The notes: a model not told the origin generated them from the letters alone. Positions 1 to 7,780 are shown, counted from the stretch's first letter. The stretch is DNA of 64,000 bases from Enterococcus_D sp050529585 (GCF_050529585.1 NZ_CP172882.1:1674001-1738000); one strand, 5' to 3'. A program made the numbers and translations.

Positions 1-2
1 CA

Positions 3-737
3 GTGATCGGTGTCGCCTTTTCCGTGATCATCGTCAAAGAATTCTTTGGTGGCATCGGCTACAATTTCCTTAATCCGGCGTTGGGCGGTCGTGCATTATT
101 GATTGGGCTGTTTTACAACCAGATGTTTCTGATTAGCTGGCCTGATCCACCTTTTGGCAGTATCGGTCCTGAGGTGGTTTCCCAAGCAACTGCCAACGAT
201 GTGGTATCTGGTGCTACCCCACTTGCTGTGATGAAAGCTGGCGATACATTGTCCAACCAAGAACTATGGGATGCATTCTTCGGTTTTACCGGTGGGCGGG
301 TTGGTGAAACAAGCGCGTTTTTATTATTGCTAGGCGGTATTTTTTTAGTATGGCGCAAAATCATATCCCCCCGCATTCCTTTGATCATTTTTGCAACGAT
401 AGGTATTTTTGCCTTTATTTTAGGACCTGACGGTTTATTCACAGGTACTTGGCAACACGTGATTGGCCACATCATCAGCGGCGGTGCCATGTTAGGCGCC
501 ATTTATATGGCTACAGACTATTCCTCTACTCCAGGTACAAAAGCCGGTGAAAATTTGTTTGCTTTAGGTGTCGGCTTACTCGTCGTCCTCTTCCGCTTTT
601 ATGGCTTCACCAATGAAGGAATGAGTTATGCCATTTTGATCATGAACTGCTTCACACCATTGATTGATCGCTTCTTGCGTTTAAGGATCCTTGGTGAAGG
701 AAAGCCAACACCATTCAATCTTAAAATCATGCGCTGA
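3..737 (+). CDS. RnfD/NqrB-type electron-transport membrane subunit (5' end outside window)
   Basis: This is the C-terminal part of a polytopic membrane protein of the NqrB/RnfD family (PF03116), which holds a covalently bound FMN and passes electrons across the membrane. The conserved block NPALGGRAL lies near residue 24 of the visible part. The flavinylation motif VSGATPLA is at about residues 67-74, with Thr72 as the expected FMN-bearing residue. Several hydrophobic segments follow, and the protein ends normally before a strong ribosome site for the next Rnf-like gene. The frame is open to the window edge, so the true start lies upstream. The rest of the complex and any ApbE flavin transferase are not visible. 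Family assignment is firm; the electron donor and acceptor are unknown. Confidence 0.85.
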   Translation: MIGVAFSVIIVKEFFGGIGYNFLNPALGGRALLIGLFYNQMFLISWPDPPFGSIGPEVVSQATANDVVSGATPLAVMKAGDTLSNQELWDAFFGFTGGRVGETSAFLLLLGGIFLVWRKIISPRIPLIIFATIGIFAFILGPDGLFTGTWQHVIGHIISGGAMLGAIYMATDYSSTPGTKAGENLFALGVGLLVVLFRFYGFTNEGMSYAILIMNCFTPLIDRFLRLRILGEGKPTPFNLKIMR

Positions 738-766
738 TTTATTTTTCTTTCAAAGGAGGAAATAAA

Positions 767-1339
767 ATGACGATCGACAATAGACTCGTCCTTTTTCTAA
801 TGATTATTTTGACCAATTATGTATGCCAACAGCTGGCACCATCAGTCGGTAAAAAAATACCGAATGTGACTACCCGTGTCTGCTACTTAGCCAGTGTGAT
901 CGGCCTCGCCTACTTTATCAGCGGCAGTTTGTTTTATGGCGTGATGCGTTATCAGTTTGTCTATGGAAACATCGTAGTGACCAATCTAGTCACCGCTGCT
1001 GTGATTGCTTTGATCGTCACTTGGGGAATACTGGCGATCGTTCCTGGAAAGCAACGTTTTATGACCGACCATCTATCTAAGATCGCTCTTACCATCGTGC
1101 CGATCCTGACATTAGCTACCGTGACACAATTTCCTTACGACCAATACATGATGCACCTAACGACAGCAGCTGGGATGTATCTTTTATTCTCCTTTGCTTT
1201 ATCAGGTGTACGCACAAGGGTAGAAATCGCCACGATTCCTAAAATACTTCAAGGGTTTCCTCTCGATGTCGTTACTTTGTTTCTCTTTTATCTCAGTTTT
1301 TCCTTTCTTAATGGCGTCTTCTTTGACTATTTGTTTTAA
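767..1339 (+). CDS. RnfA/NqrE-like membrane subunit lacking the usual cysteines
   Basis: A 190-residue protein with about six membrane segments, the size of RnfA/RsxA. It starts 29 bases after the RnfD-like gene behind a perfect AAAGGAGG site. The C-terminal part (G-V-R-T-R-V near residue 146, then an I-P and Q-G pattern and a final hydrophobic helix) follows the E. coli RsxA pattern. RnfA/NqrD/NqrE proteins normally carry a Cys in each half, in Leu-Cys-Pro and Thr-Asn-Cys contexts, that hold an in-membrane Fe-S cluster. Here the equivalent places read Leu-Ala-Pro and a Thr/Ala stretch. I therefore call it a divergent Rnf-type subunit that probably lacks that cluster. Alignment to the family would confirm this. 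Confidence 0.7.
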   Translation: MTIDNRLVLFLMIILTNYVCQQLAPSVGKKIPNVTTRVCYLASVIGLAYFISGSLFYGVMRYQFVYGNIVVTNLVTAAVIALIVTWGILAIVPGKQRFMTDHLSKIALTIVPILTLATVTQFPYDQYMMHLTTAAGMYLLFSFALSGVRTRVEIATIPKILQGFPLDVVTLFLFYLSFSFLNGVFFDYLF

Positions 1340-1408
1340 ACAAAAACACCAAACCAATCCTCTTGGCGCAATGAATAACCGCTCGATAGACTTGGTTTGG
1401 TGTTTATC
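1340..1408 (-). terminator. Long-loop hairpin between convergent genes
   Basis: The inverted repeat AAACACCAAACCAA (1344-1357) / TTGGTTTGGTGTTT (1392-1405) encloses a loop of about 34 bases. On the minus strand it is followed by a T-rich run, so it probably ends the 1428-1622 gene. It may also slow transcription coming from the Rnf genes. Confidence 0.6.
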
Positions 1409-1427
1409 CTTCAATTGATGCGATTGA

Positions 1428-1622
1428 CTATTTTTTTCGAAACATTTCTCGGAAAGAACCGATCAAAAAACCCGTTGAGTAGGCGTTATCCGCTTTCTTG
1501 TTTTTTTCATCAGCAATTTTCTGTCGGGTTTTCAACCCTTTTTTGGCATTTTTCGGTTTTCCTTCCCGTAGTTCTTTTGACGCCTTTTGCCATTCTTTAG
1601 AAAAACGATTGTATCCAACCAT
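1428..1622 (-). CDS. Small basic protein of unknown function (64 aa)
   Basis: I do not recognise this gene. It encodes a Lys/Arg-rich, mostly helical protein of 64 residues with one moderately hydrophobic patch near the C-terminus. The chosen ATG has an AAAGGAG site eight bases upstream; a GTG nine bases earlier lies too close to that site. It stands alone on the minus strand between the Rnf-like genes and a divergent small gene, and a hairpin follows it. The good ribosome site and terminator argue that it is expressed. Its charge could suit nucleic-acid or membrane-surface binding, but that is a guess. Confidence 0.6.
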   Translation of the reverse strand: MVGYNRFSKEWQKASKELREGKPKNAKKGLKTRQKIADEKNKKADNAYSTGFLIGSFREMFRKK

Positions 1623-1750
1623 TAAAACCACTCCTTTTATTTAGCTTATCATAGGCGGGCATTCATTTCACAGGAATTGCCTTTCTTTGGTAAATCGGGT
1701 AACATAGCAAGTAGAAAGAAGATTGTATGCCGCTTAGAAAGGAAATGACT

Positions 1751-2023
1751 ATGAACGAAACACATACAGGATTACTTGTAAATAGCCGGGTCTTCCAAGA
1801 AACCCCGATGATGTTGACAGGAATCCAATTGCTTGAAGACCATAAAATCGTCAATTGTATTATCAAAGACCGCTACCTTTCCAGCTATGTCTTGCGGTTG
1901 CCGTTAAATAAATACAACTTGGAAGTTGAAGGAAAATGGAACAAACGTGAGCAATTGGTGATCAAACATATGAAAATAAAAAATATCGATGCGTTTATCA
2001 AAATCGTCGGTACGCCTGAATAA
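1751..2023 (+). CDS. Conserved-type hypothetical protein (90 aa)
   Basis: A 90-residue soluble protein that I cannot place in a family. Alternating hydrophobic residues (LLVNSRVF, IVNCIIKDRYL, YVLRLPL) suggest a small beta-sheet fold. The ATG at 1751 is preferred to upstream ATGs at 1727 and 1745 because GAAAGGA lies eight bases before it. There is no signal peptide or membrane segment. The gene is monocistronic and ends in a two-way terminator shared with the convergent neighbour. Confidence 0.65.
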   Translation: MNETHTGLLVNSRVFQETPMMLTGIQLLEDHKIVNCIIKDRYLSSYVLRLPLNKYNLEVEGKWNKREQLVIKHMKIKNIDAFIKIVGTPE

Positions 2024-2066
2024 AACAAAAACAGAGAAGCTGTCATTGCCTCTCTGTTTTTGTTTT
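2024..2066. terminator. Bidirectional terminator
   Basis: AAAACAAAAACAGAGA (from 2024) pairs with TCTCTGTTTTTGTTTT (to 2066), with A/T runs on both sides. It serves the two convergent genes, and the minus-strand stop codon lies inside it. Confidence 0.85.
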
Positions 2067-2424
2067 ATCTTGCCATTTGCGACAATCGTTCTAAAAACAG
2101 CTTCTGCTCTTCTTGAATACCGATCGCCATCGGTTTGATCAATAGTTTGACGGTGGTGTTATGCGTTTTGATGCTCACTTTTTTATTCAACACACCGCTT
2201 AATTGCAACTGGGTAATGTCATGTAAAAAAATCGTTTGCAGTGCTTTTTCATTAAAGTTCAAATCTAACTGGATCAAATGCAATTTTTCTTCATCAAGAA
2301 TCAGAATATAATACTTAGGCAATGGGAGAGCAATCATTTTGGCTTCTTCTGCATAACCCGCGAGTTTGCCGTCAAACTTCTGACGGTAGTCTTCAAGGTC
2401 AGCTTTTTTGACGATCCATTTCAT
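2065..2424 (-). CDS. Hypothetical protein, possibly PH-like fold (119 aa)
   Basis: A soluble 119-residue protein. Strand-rich segments (YYILILDEEKLHLIQLDL, then LHDITQLQLSGVLNKKVSI) are followed by a C-terminal helix starting at IGIQEEQKLF. This order resembles small bacterial PH-like domains of Firmicutes, but I see no diagnostic motif and the fold is inferred. The ATG at 2424 has AAAGGGG about ten bases upstream; the upstream TTG at 2433 overlaps that site. It ends in the terminator shared with the convergent 1751-2023 gene. Confidence 0.65.
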   Translation of the reverse strand: MKWIVKKADLEDYRQKFDGKLAGYAEEAKMIALPLPKYYILILDEEKLHLIQLDLNFNEKALQTIFLHDITQLQLSGVLNKKVSIKTHNTTVKLLIKPMAIGIQEEQKLFLERLSQMAR

Positions 2425-2449
2425 TTTAAGCAACCCCTTTCACTTACTC

Positions 2450-2569
2450 TCAGCATACGCGTTGCCTCTTTAATCGCATAATGATATGCCTGTATGCTTT
2501 TTCACATAGAGCAATTGCAGCAAAAATCACCATTTCGACCAAACGCAAGGTGAAATCCTTTACTTTCAT
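2450..2569 (-). CDS. Possible 39-aa single-pass membrane protein
   Basis: A short frame fills most of the gap between two divergent genes. It encodes one hydrophobic segment (VEMVIFAAIALC) followed by a strongly basic tail ending RLKRQRVC. That layout is typical of tiny positive-inside membrane proteins. The only purine-rich site, GAAAGGGTG, sits very close to the ATG, which weakens the call. It would lie 25 bases upstream of the 2065-2424 gene and could be co-transcribed with it. It could also be chance. Confidence 0.3.
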   Translation of the reverse strand: MKVKDFTLRLVEMVIFAAIALCEKAYRHIIMRLKRQRVC

Positions 2570-2616
2570 CACCCTTTCCGATATTCTAGTGCTAAATTGA
2601 ATAGAATGAGGTGTGA

Positions 2617-2811
2617 ATGATGGATGAATCACAGTTAGATCTAAGCATTGACTATTGGGCCAAAGTCATTGGACAACCAGATTTAGTGGAAGTTCAAGTC
2701 TTACATGTCCTGACAAATACCGCTACTGTCTGCATCAAAGAAACTGGCGAAACTGGGGTCGCAAAATTATGTGACTTGGTGGCCAGCCAAGAAGAAAAAA
2801 TGCTCATTTAA
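2617..2811 (+). CDS. Small hypothetical protein (64 aa)
   Basis: An acidic soluble protein of 64 residues starting with two Met codons, with GAGGTG just upstream. A candidate promoter TTTACT-17 bp-TATTCT (about 2559-2587) precedes it. The sequence contains a short beta pattern (LVEVQVLHVLTNTATVCI). I recognise no family. It ends 12 bases before a strong bidirectional terminator shared with the ECF S-component gene. Confidence 0.6.
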   Translation: MMDESQLDLSIDYWAKVIGQPDLVEVQVLHVLTNTATVCIKETGETGVAKLCDLVASQEEKMLI

Positions 2812-2822
2812 CTTCACGCCAT

Positions 2823-2863
2823 GACAAAAAAAGACAAGATCAACTGATCTTGTCTTTTTTTGG
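2823..2863. terminator. Bidirectional terminator
   Basis: A near-perfect inverted repeat of AAAAAAGACAAGATCA with TGATCTTGTCTTTTTT separates convergent genes. T-runs lie on both strands. Confidence 0.9.
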
Positions 2864-3382
2864 ATAAAACCGATGAATCAATTGTCGAAACACTGGAGCC
2901 AGCAATACATAAAAGACGCCATTGCCACATGCATGTAACGCATCAAAACTAAGGCCTTGCAGATAATATGGCCAAAAATGGGGGAACCCATACAATTTCA
3001 CACTCAGCCAGGAAATGACCAGTCCGTACAAAAAACCTGCACTGATACTATATAGCAATTGCAGGATTTTGCCCTGTCGATACCTTGCAGACAGGCAAAG
3101 TACTCCTTGCACTGCTAAAACCACCCCATAACTGATTATTTGCGTTACTGTCCAGATACCCATTCCCATATAAAGATTGGTAATGACCAAAGAAAGAATC
3201 GCGACGATCATCCCACGACTAAATCCTAAGGACAAGACAATCAATAAAAAGATCACGGTCATTGGTTGCACATTTGGTAAAGGATGCAGCAATGTCCTGC
3301 CAACGACCGCTGCAGCAGTGAATAAACTGAGGAACGCAATTTCTTTCACGCTGAAATAAGCTGTTTTATTCGAATTTTTCAT
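2840..3382 (-). CDS. ECF transporter S-component, candidate cobalamin type
   Basis: A 180-residue membrane protein with about six hydrophobic helices, the size of the substrate-binding S-components of energy-coupling-factor vitamin transporters. S-components dock onto a shared EcfA-EcfA'-EcfT module encoded elsewhere. Its start overlaps the stop of the upstream DUF4430 lipoprotein, so the two are translationally coupled. DUF4430 is related to the C-terminal domain of transcobalamin/intrinsic factor, and similar pairs with CbrT-like S-components have been linked to cobalamin uptake. Substrate is inferred from that pairing only. No cobalamin riboswitch is visible upstream. Confidence 0.75.
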   Translation of the reverse strand: MKNSNKTAYFSVKEIAFLSLFTAAAVVGRTLLHPLPNVQPMTVIFLLIVLSLGFSRGMIVAILSLVITNLYMGMGIWTVTQIISYGVVLAVQGVLCLSARYRQGKILQLLYSISAGFLYGLVISWLSVKLYGFPHFWPYYLQGLSFDALHACGNGVFYVLLAPVFRQLIHRFYPKKDKIS

Positions 3383-3785
3383 AGGTAAATACCACTTTAT
3401 CGTTTTCTCCTAAGAACGTATCATTGGCACCTGTACTGATCATTTCATCATTGATCGTATAGGTCCAATAGTAGCCATTGCTTTCATCTTGTGCCAATCC
3501 ATCAATACTGGTGATCATCCCTTGATCTTCAACCAAATCAAAATTGTCTTTCATGATTGCCATCAATGTGGTCCCTTCTTCAAAAGTTACTGTTTTATCT
3601 TTAAGAGCGGACGCCTTTTCCTCCGTGTTGTTCACAAAAGAAATTTCTGCTGTCCGTTGCGTGGCTGATTTTTCTGCAGAAGAAGCCTCTATTGATGTAT
3701 TGGTTGCGTCGATACTAGGTTTGGCACACCCTACCAACAAAATACTCATCAGTATTGCATAACCCACCATTAATTTTTGTTTCAT
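3366..3785 (-). CDS. DUF4430 lipoprotein
   Basis: A 139-residue secreted lipoprotein. The signal peptide ends in the lipobox LLVGC, with Cys20 as the lipidated residue. A Ser/Thr-rich linker follows, then a DUF4430 domain from about residue 48 to the end (TVTFEEGTTLMAIM and the G-Y-Y-W-T-Y-T-I-N block). In this family the domain resembles the ligand-binding beta domain of transcobalamin. Overlap with the downstream ECF S-component suggests an extracellular binding partner that hands a ligand to the transporter. The ligand is not shown by sequence. Confidence 0.8.
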   Translation of the reverse strand: MKQKLMVGYAILMSILLVGCAKPSIDATNTSIEASSAEKSATQRTAEISFVNNTEEKASALKDKTVTFEEGTTLMAIMKDNFDLVEDQGMITSIDGLAQDESNGYYWTYTINDEMISTGANDTFLGENDKVVFTYEKFE

Positions 3786-3875
3786 CTATTTTCCTCATTT
3801 CTAATTAGCCTTCCCATATTGTACTAAAAATAAAGAGAAAATTCGATTGTTTTTCCAAAAGAGGTTATTTTTTCA

Positions 3876-3904
3876 TTGAAAATAGCTGAAACAATCGTTA
3901 TACT
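3876..3904 (+). promoter_or_regulatory. Sigma-A promoter of pepD
   Basis: TTGAAA (3876-3881), 17 bp, TATACT (3899-3904), followed 44 bases later by the dipeptidase start. Confidence 0.75.
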
Positions 3905-3947
3905 AACATCAATTTAAAAAAAGACCCCACATAAAAGGAGAAAAAAG

Positions 3948-5348
3948 ATGGATAAAAAAACAGCCTCATGTACCACGATTTTGGTGGGTAAACACGCAAG
4001 CAACGATGGATCAACGATGATTGCACGCAATGAAGATGCCGGCAGCGGGTCCGAACCGCAAAAATTTGTCGTGATCGAACCAGAACAACAAGGCAGCACA
4101 TTTTATGCCGTTTTAAGTGATTGTACTGTTCAACTACCCGATGACCCAATGCGCTATACCGCTACCCCTGAAGCCGATCCTTCCCAAGGTGTATGGGCCG
4201 CATCAGGCATCAATGCCGAAAACGTAGCGATGACCGCTACGGAAACCATTACCACCAATTCCCGAGTTTTAGCGATCGATCCTCTAGTACCTGAAGGGAT
4301 CGGTGAAGCAGACTTTGTCAGTATCGTCTTGCCTTACATTCACTCAGCACGCGAAGGGGTCTTGCGATTGGGGGAATTACTCGCGAAATATGGCACCTAC
4401 GAGTCTAACGGCATTGCTTTTTCAGATAAAGACGAGATCTGGTATATGGAAACCATCGGTGGACACCACTGGGTCGCAACGAAAATACCCGACGATGCGT
4501 ATGTTGTCGCTCCCAATCGTTTGAATATCGACCATTTCGATTTTGAGGCAGACACTTCTTTGTATGCTGCAGACTTGCCAAATCTTATCGAAATGTACCA
4601 TTTAAATCCTGATTTTGAAGGCGTCAACCTGCGCCATATTTTCGGCAGTTCCACTGAAAAAGATACCCGTTATAATAATCCTCGGGCTTGGTATATCCAA
4701 AAACATTTTAGCGGAACTGATGCGGAACCTATTGACCAAGAGTTGCCTTTTCTCTGCTATCCAAAACAAAAATTAACAATTGAAGATGTCAAATGGGCAT
4801 TAAGCAGCCATTTCCAAAATACGCCTTTTGACCCTTATGGCACTGGTACACCCGCAGAGAAAAAACAATATCGTTCCATTGCATTAAACCGAAATCAACA
4901 AGTCCATATTTTGCAAATCCGAAACAATGTGGCTCCTGAGATTGCAGGCATTCATTGGTTGGCCTTTGGTCCCAACACATTCAATGCTGTTGTTCCATTT
5001 TATGTGCACATCACTGATACACCAGCCGCTTATCGGAATACCACAAAAGTTTATGATCCTACCAATAGTTACTGGTTGAGTCGCACACTTGCTTTGATTG
5101 GCGATAGTGATTATGATCGTTATAGCGACTTAGCTGCACGATTTGAATTAGATATGATGGCTTATTGTCGCCGCATCCAACAGCAAACAGATCAAGGATG
5201 GATGCGTCAAGATCAACATTCATCGTTTTTGGAGAAGGCAAATGAAAAAATGGCCCATTACTATATAGAACAAGCCACCCAATTATTGGGAAAAATGGTT
5301 GAGTCTGGCAGTCAGAAAATGGCATTGCGCTTTAATCTGGCGGATTAG
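3948..5348 (+). CDS. pepD: C69-family dipeptidase (PepD)
   Basis: A 466-residue cytoplasmic dipeptidase of peptidase family C69 (PepD/PepDA of lactic acid bacteria). These are Ntn hydrolases that cut a broad range of dipeptides to amino acids. The sequence after the start, A-S-C-T-T-I-L-V-G, places the expected nucleophile at Cys8, exposed after removal of a short leader. The typical D-G-S-T-M-I-A-R-N-E-D block follows near residue 23. Length is normal for the family. An AAAAGGAG site precedes the ATG and a near-consensus promoter lies just upstream. The gene is monocistronic. Confidence 0.92.
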   Translation: MDKKTASCTTILVGKHASNDGSTMIARNEDAGSGSEPQKFVVIEPEQQGSTFYAVLSDCTVQLPDDPMRYTATPEADPSQGVWAASGINAENVAMTATETITTNSRVLAIDPLVPEGIGEADFVSIVLPYIHSAREGVLRLGELLAKYGTYESNGIAFSDKDEIWYMETIGGHHWVATKIPDDAYVVAPNRLNIDHFDFEADTSLYAADLPNLIEMYHLNPDFEGVNLRHIFGSSTEKDTRYNNPRAWYIQKHFSGTDAEPIDQELPFLCYPKQKLTIEDVKWALSSHFQNTPFDPYGTGTPAEKKQYRSIALNRNQQVHILQIRNNVAPEIAGIHWLAFGPNTFNAVVPFYVHITDTPAAYRNTTKVYDPTNSYWLSRTLALIGDSDYDRYSDLAARFELDMMAYCRRIQQQTDQGWMRQDQHSSFLEKANEKMAHYYIEQATQLLGKMVESGSQKMALRFNLAD

Positions 5349-5474
5349 CTTTCGTTAACACAAACTTTACCTAAAATTATTTTGAACATCACATTCATCC
5401 TTTATGATAAAGATACCAGTTCATTCTCTTCAAAAATGAGGAGCATGAACATGGAATAGTTGGGAGGAATGACT

Positions 5475-5636
5475 ATGCAAACAAACAAGTATCGGACCAT
5501 TACCAACGAATTTGTCAAAGGTGAGATCATCACCCGCTATGACCATCAATCGATTTTGATTATCCAAGACCGCGATGGTTTTCTCCATGTCGTTGAAAAA
5601 GCCCCCGCTTCCCCTGTACAATCACGCTCAAAATAA
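5475..5636 (+). CDS. Small hypothetical protein (53 aa)
   Basis: A short frame with an excellent GGGAGGAATGACT-ATG start. It encodes a soluble 53-residue protein with alternating hydrophobic residues (YDHQSILIIQDRDGFLHVV) that would form a beta hairpin. I recognise no family. A possible promoter (TTTGAA, 16 bp, TATGAT at 5381-5408) lies upstream and a strong terminator follows at once, so it looks like a genuine single-gene unit. Confidence 0.55.
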   Translation: MQTNKYRTITNEFVKGEIITRYDHQSILIIQDRDGFLHVVEKAPASPVQSRSK

Positions 5637-5639
5637 TGC

Positions 5640-5707
5640 AAAAACCCGCTTGCGCGAGTGAGAAGAAAAACAGGCAATTCTTCTTGCGTAAGCAGGTTTT
5701 TTGTTGT
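5640..5707 (+). terminator. Terminator after 53-aa gene
   Basis: AAAAACCCGCTTGCG at the left pairs with CGTAAGCAGGTTTTTT at the right, with a branched A-rich loop and a T-run. It also faces the convergent minus-strand gene ending at 5733. Confidence 0.8.
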
Positions 5708-5732
5708 TTAAGTGAATCAAGATTTTGCTGTT

Positions 5733-5924
5733 TTATTTGTCCAAAGATAGGCTTCTCACAGTAAACTCTTGGCCGTCCTCAGCTGTCACACGCTTCTTTT
5801 CTTCCAAGAAGGCTTGTTGCTTCTTTCCTACATACCAGCTTTTTTCCAGTAGAAAGATCCCGCTAGCAATCACCCATACCAATGCCGCTAGACCCTTGAC
5901 TAAAAAATGATTGATTTTCATCAT
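5733..5924 (-). CDS. Small single-pass membrane protein (63 aa)
   Basis: One hydrophobic helix (GLAALVWVIASGIFLLEK, about residues 11-28) is followed by a Lys/Glu-rich cytoplasmic or extracellular tail of about 35 residues. The start at 5924 has GAAGGAGAAG nine bases upstream; longer versions of the frame lack a ribosome site. It is not recognised as a known family. It stands alone between a terminator and the divergent oxidoreductase gene. Confidence 0.6.
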   Translation of the reverse strand: MMKINHFLVKGLAALVWVIASGIFLLEKSWYVGKKQQAFLEEKKRVTAEDGQEFTVRSLSLDK

Positions 5925-6055
5925 GATACACTTCTCCTTCACTTGCATCATTTCCTTTGATGATATATTTTCTAACTTAAATGAAACTAAAAGGCAGAGT
6001 AGTTTCCCTTTGTGCAATTTTGTGGTACATCTATTATGAAAGGATGAATGATTTT

Positions 6056-6706
6056 ATGATAAAAACTTTAGTCATCTCGAGTCACCCCGACTATCAGCAT
6101 TCTCTATCACAGCGTTTTTTTACTGAAAGCGCCAAAGTCCCCGGGGTAAAGATGCATTTTCTTGATAACCTTGATGATTTTGTTCTTGCAGATGAATTGG
6201 CAATGCTGTCAGCATGCGAGCGATTGATTTTGCAGTTTCCGCTCTATTGGTATAACGTTCCTGCTAAAATGAAAGCTTGGATCGATGAAGTCTGGTCAGC
6301 AGCAGAAATCGCACTGAGAGGCAAAGAAATCGGGTTTGCCATTTCTACAGGTGTGGCGGCTAAAGAGTTCCAATTGGGGGGCAATGAGCAAGTGACCTTC
6401 AATGAGATATTGCGTCCGCAACGAATGATGGCACAAAAATATCAGATGACTGTTCTGCCTTTGATCGTATTAGATCAGTTGATGTACAAAACAGAAGCAC
6501 AAAAACGCACCTTCGTAGTAAACTATCAGCAATTACTCACGATGCCTTACCCATTTTCATTTGATCAAAAGCAGCAATGGTTCGCAGATAGATTGACGCG
6601 CCTCACTGAAGAAAAACCACAGTTGATTCCTTTATTGACGCAGTTGGAAAACAACCATGAACTGATTCAAGATTTGGATGAAGCATTAGCTAGTTTGGAG
6701 GAATAG
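6056..6706 (+). CDS. Flavodoxin-fold NAD(P)H oxidoreductase (KefF/MdaB type)
   Basis: A 216-residue protein of the Flavodoxin_2 family, which uses FMN/FAD to reduce quinones with NAD(P)H. The N-terminal strand and phosphate-binding loop (TLVISSHPDYQHS) and the F-P-L-Y-W-Y-N-V-P-A-K-M-K-A-W block near residue 64 are characteristic of the family. The start at 6056 is set by GAAAGGA upstream; earlier in-frame ATGs are worse placed. The next small gene begins two bases after its stop, with a Shine-Dalgarno inside this gene, so the two are coupled. Substrate is unknown. Confidence 0.85.
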   Translation: MIKTLVISSHPDYQHSLSQRFFTESAKVPGVKMHFLDNLDDFVLADELAMLSACERLILQFPLYWYNVPAKMKAWIDEVWSAAEIALRGKEIGFAISTGVAAKEFQLGGNEQVTFNEILRPQRMMAQKYQMTVLPLIVLDQLMYKTEAQKRTFVVNYQQLLTMPYPFSFDQKQQWFADRLTRLTEEKPQLIPLLTQLENNHELIQDLDEALASLEE

Positions 6707-6708
6707 CC

Positions 6709-6882
6709 ATGATCGAACCATGGATGGAACAAATCATTACAGACGCTACCAACGAAACCAATGACTATCACGAAAAAGCCTTATTACAGGGTCTTGCGGA
6801 GCTACTTGAGGAGCAGCAGCAGCGAATCACTACAAAACAAGGTGAATTGGATGGAAAACTATGGAACCCGAGCGATTGGTGA
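6709..6882 (+). CDS. Small helical acidic protein (57 aa)
   Basis: A 57-residue frame, translationally coupled to the oxidoreductase: GGAGGAATAGCC precedes its ATG inside the upstream stop region. The middle (residues 19-46) is a predicted amphipathic helix rich in Glu, Gln and Leu, and the C-terminus ends in WNPSDW. No family is recognised. Tight coupling suggests a partner of the oxidoreductase, but that is inference. Confidence 0.6.
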   Translation: MIEPWMEQIITDATNETNDYHEKALLQGLAELLEEQQQRITTKQGELDGKLWNPSDW

Positions 6883-6885
6883 GAA

Positions 6886-6926
6886 AAAAGACTTGAGCTT
6901 GTCATCAAACGAGATCAAGTCTTTTC
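6886..6926. terminator. Bidirectional terminator
   Basis: AAAAGACTTGA pairs with TCAAGTCTTTT across an 18-base loop, between the convergent 57-aa gene and dat. Confidence 0.8.
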
Positions 6927-6937
6927 TGCATTCTTAC

Positions 6938-7780
6938 TTATTTGCTAATGGCATCGATATACGCCTGTTGTAAGCGTGCGGTGATTGGACCTTTCTCTCC
7001 TTGTCCGACCAAATTGCCATCGATCGACACCACGGGTACGATTTCCCAAACCGAATTGGTCAAGAAACATTCTTGGACTTCTCCTAAACGAGAAATTGGT
7101 ACGGCTTCTTCAACTAAGGAAATGGCCAATTCGGCACATAATTGACGAACTTTGATCTTGGTGATGCCAGGTAAAACCAAGGGACCATCTGGATGAGTAT
7201 ATAATTTCCCATCAATCACAAACCAAAGATTTGACGCAGAAGCCTCTGTGAAGAATCCATCTCTATGTAACAATGCATCATCAAACCCTTTTTCAATTGC
7301 TTCATCCAATGATAACAAGTTGCCCAATAAGCTCAGTGATTTGATATCACAATGCAACCAACGCTGATCTGGGATCACAGTTGCACTCAAGCCATTTTGC
7401 TGCATGTCGAGCGGCCGTTCGAAAGGAATCGCGTTGGCTGTTAAAACAGCTTGGACTGTGCCTGCAGTTGGAAATTGATGGTTTCGAGGAGAGTACACAC
7501 CTCTAGTGATCTGCATATAGATTTCTCCATTGTTGATTTCTTCAACAGCAATCATTTTCTTCAGATTTTCAGCAATCCGTTCTGCATCATAAGGCAGTGT
7601 TAACTTGATTTTTTTTGCGCTGGCGATAAGCCGTTCCATATGTTCTGCTAACATATAGCAATGGCCATCATAGACTCTGATCACTTCATAAATCCCATCG
7701 CCATATTGATAACCGCGATCTTCGATATCCACTTTGACCTGCTCACGCTCCACGATGTCTTGATTCCACAATACTTTCAT
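6938..7780 (-). CDS. dat: D-amino acid aminotransferase (Dat)
   Basis: A 280-residue class IV PLP aminotransferase. It interconverts D-alanine and D-glutamate with their keto acids, supplying D-amino acids for peptidoglycan. The N-terminal signature R-G-Y-Q-Y-G-D-G-I-Y-E-V is at residues 22-33. The Schiff-base Lys is Lys147 in C-D-I-K-S-L-S, and the conserved F-T-E-A-S-A-S-N block follows at about 177. Length matches the Bacillus enzyme. Unlike branched-chain aminotransferases it lacks their longer N-terminal part. It is a single gene with a -10-like TATACT about 40 bases upstream. Confidence 0.92.
   Translation of the reverse strand: MKVLWNQDIVEREQVKVDIEDRGYQYGDGIYEVIRVYDGHCYMLAEHMERLIASAKKIKLTLPYDAERIAENLKKMIAVEEINNGEIYMQITRGVYSPRNHQFPTAGTVQAVLTANAIPFERPLDMQQNGLSATVIPDQRWLHCDIKSLSLLGNLLSLDEAIEKGFDDALLHRDGFFTEASASNLWFVIDGKLYTHPDGPLVLPGITKIKVRQLCAELAISLVEEAVPISRLGEVQECFLTNSVWEIVPVVSIDGNLVGQGEKGPITARLQQAYIDAISK

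Noticed and set aside
1397..1600. Plus-strand 67-codon frame
   Set aside because: Antisense to the better supported 64-aa gene, and without ribosome site.
3786..3900. Cobalamin riboswitch upstream of the DUF4430 gene
   Set aside because: The region is short and lacks the B12-box consensus.
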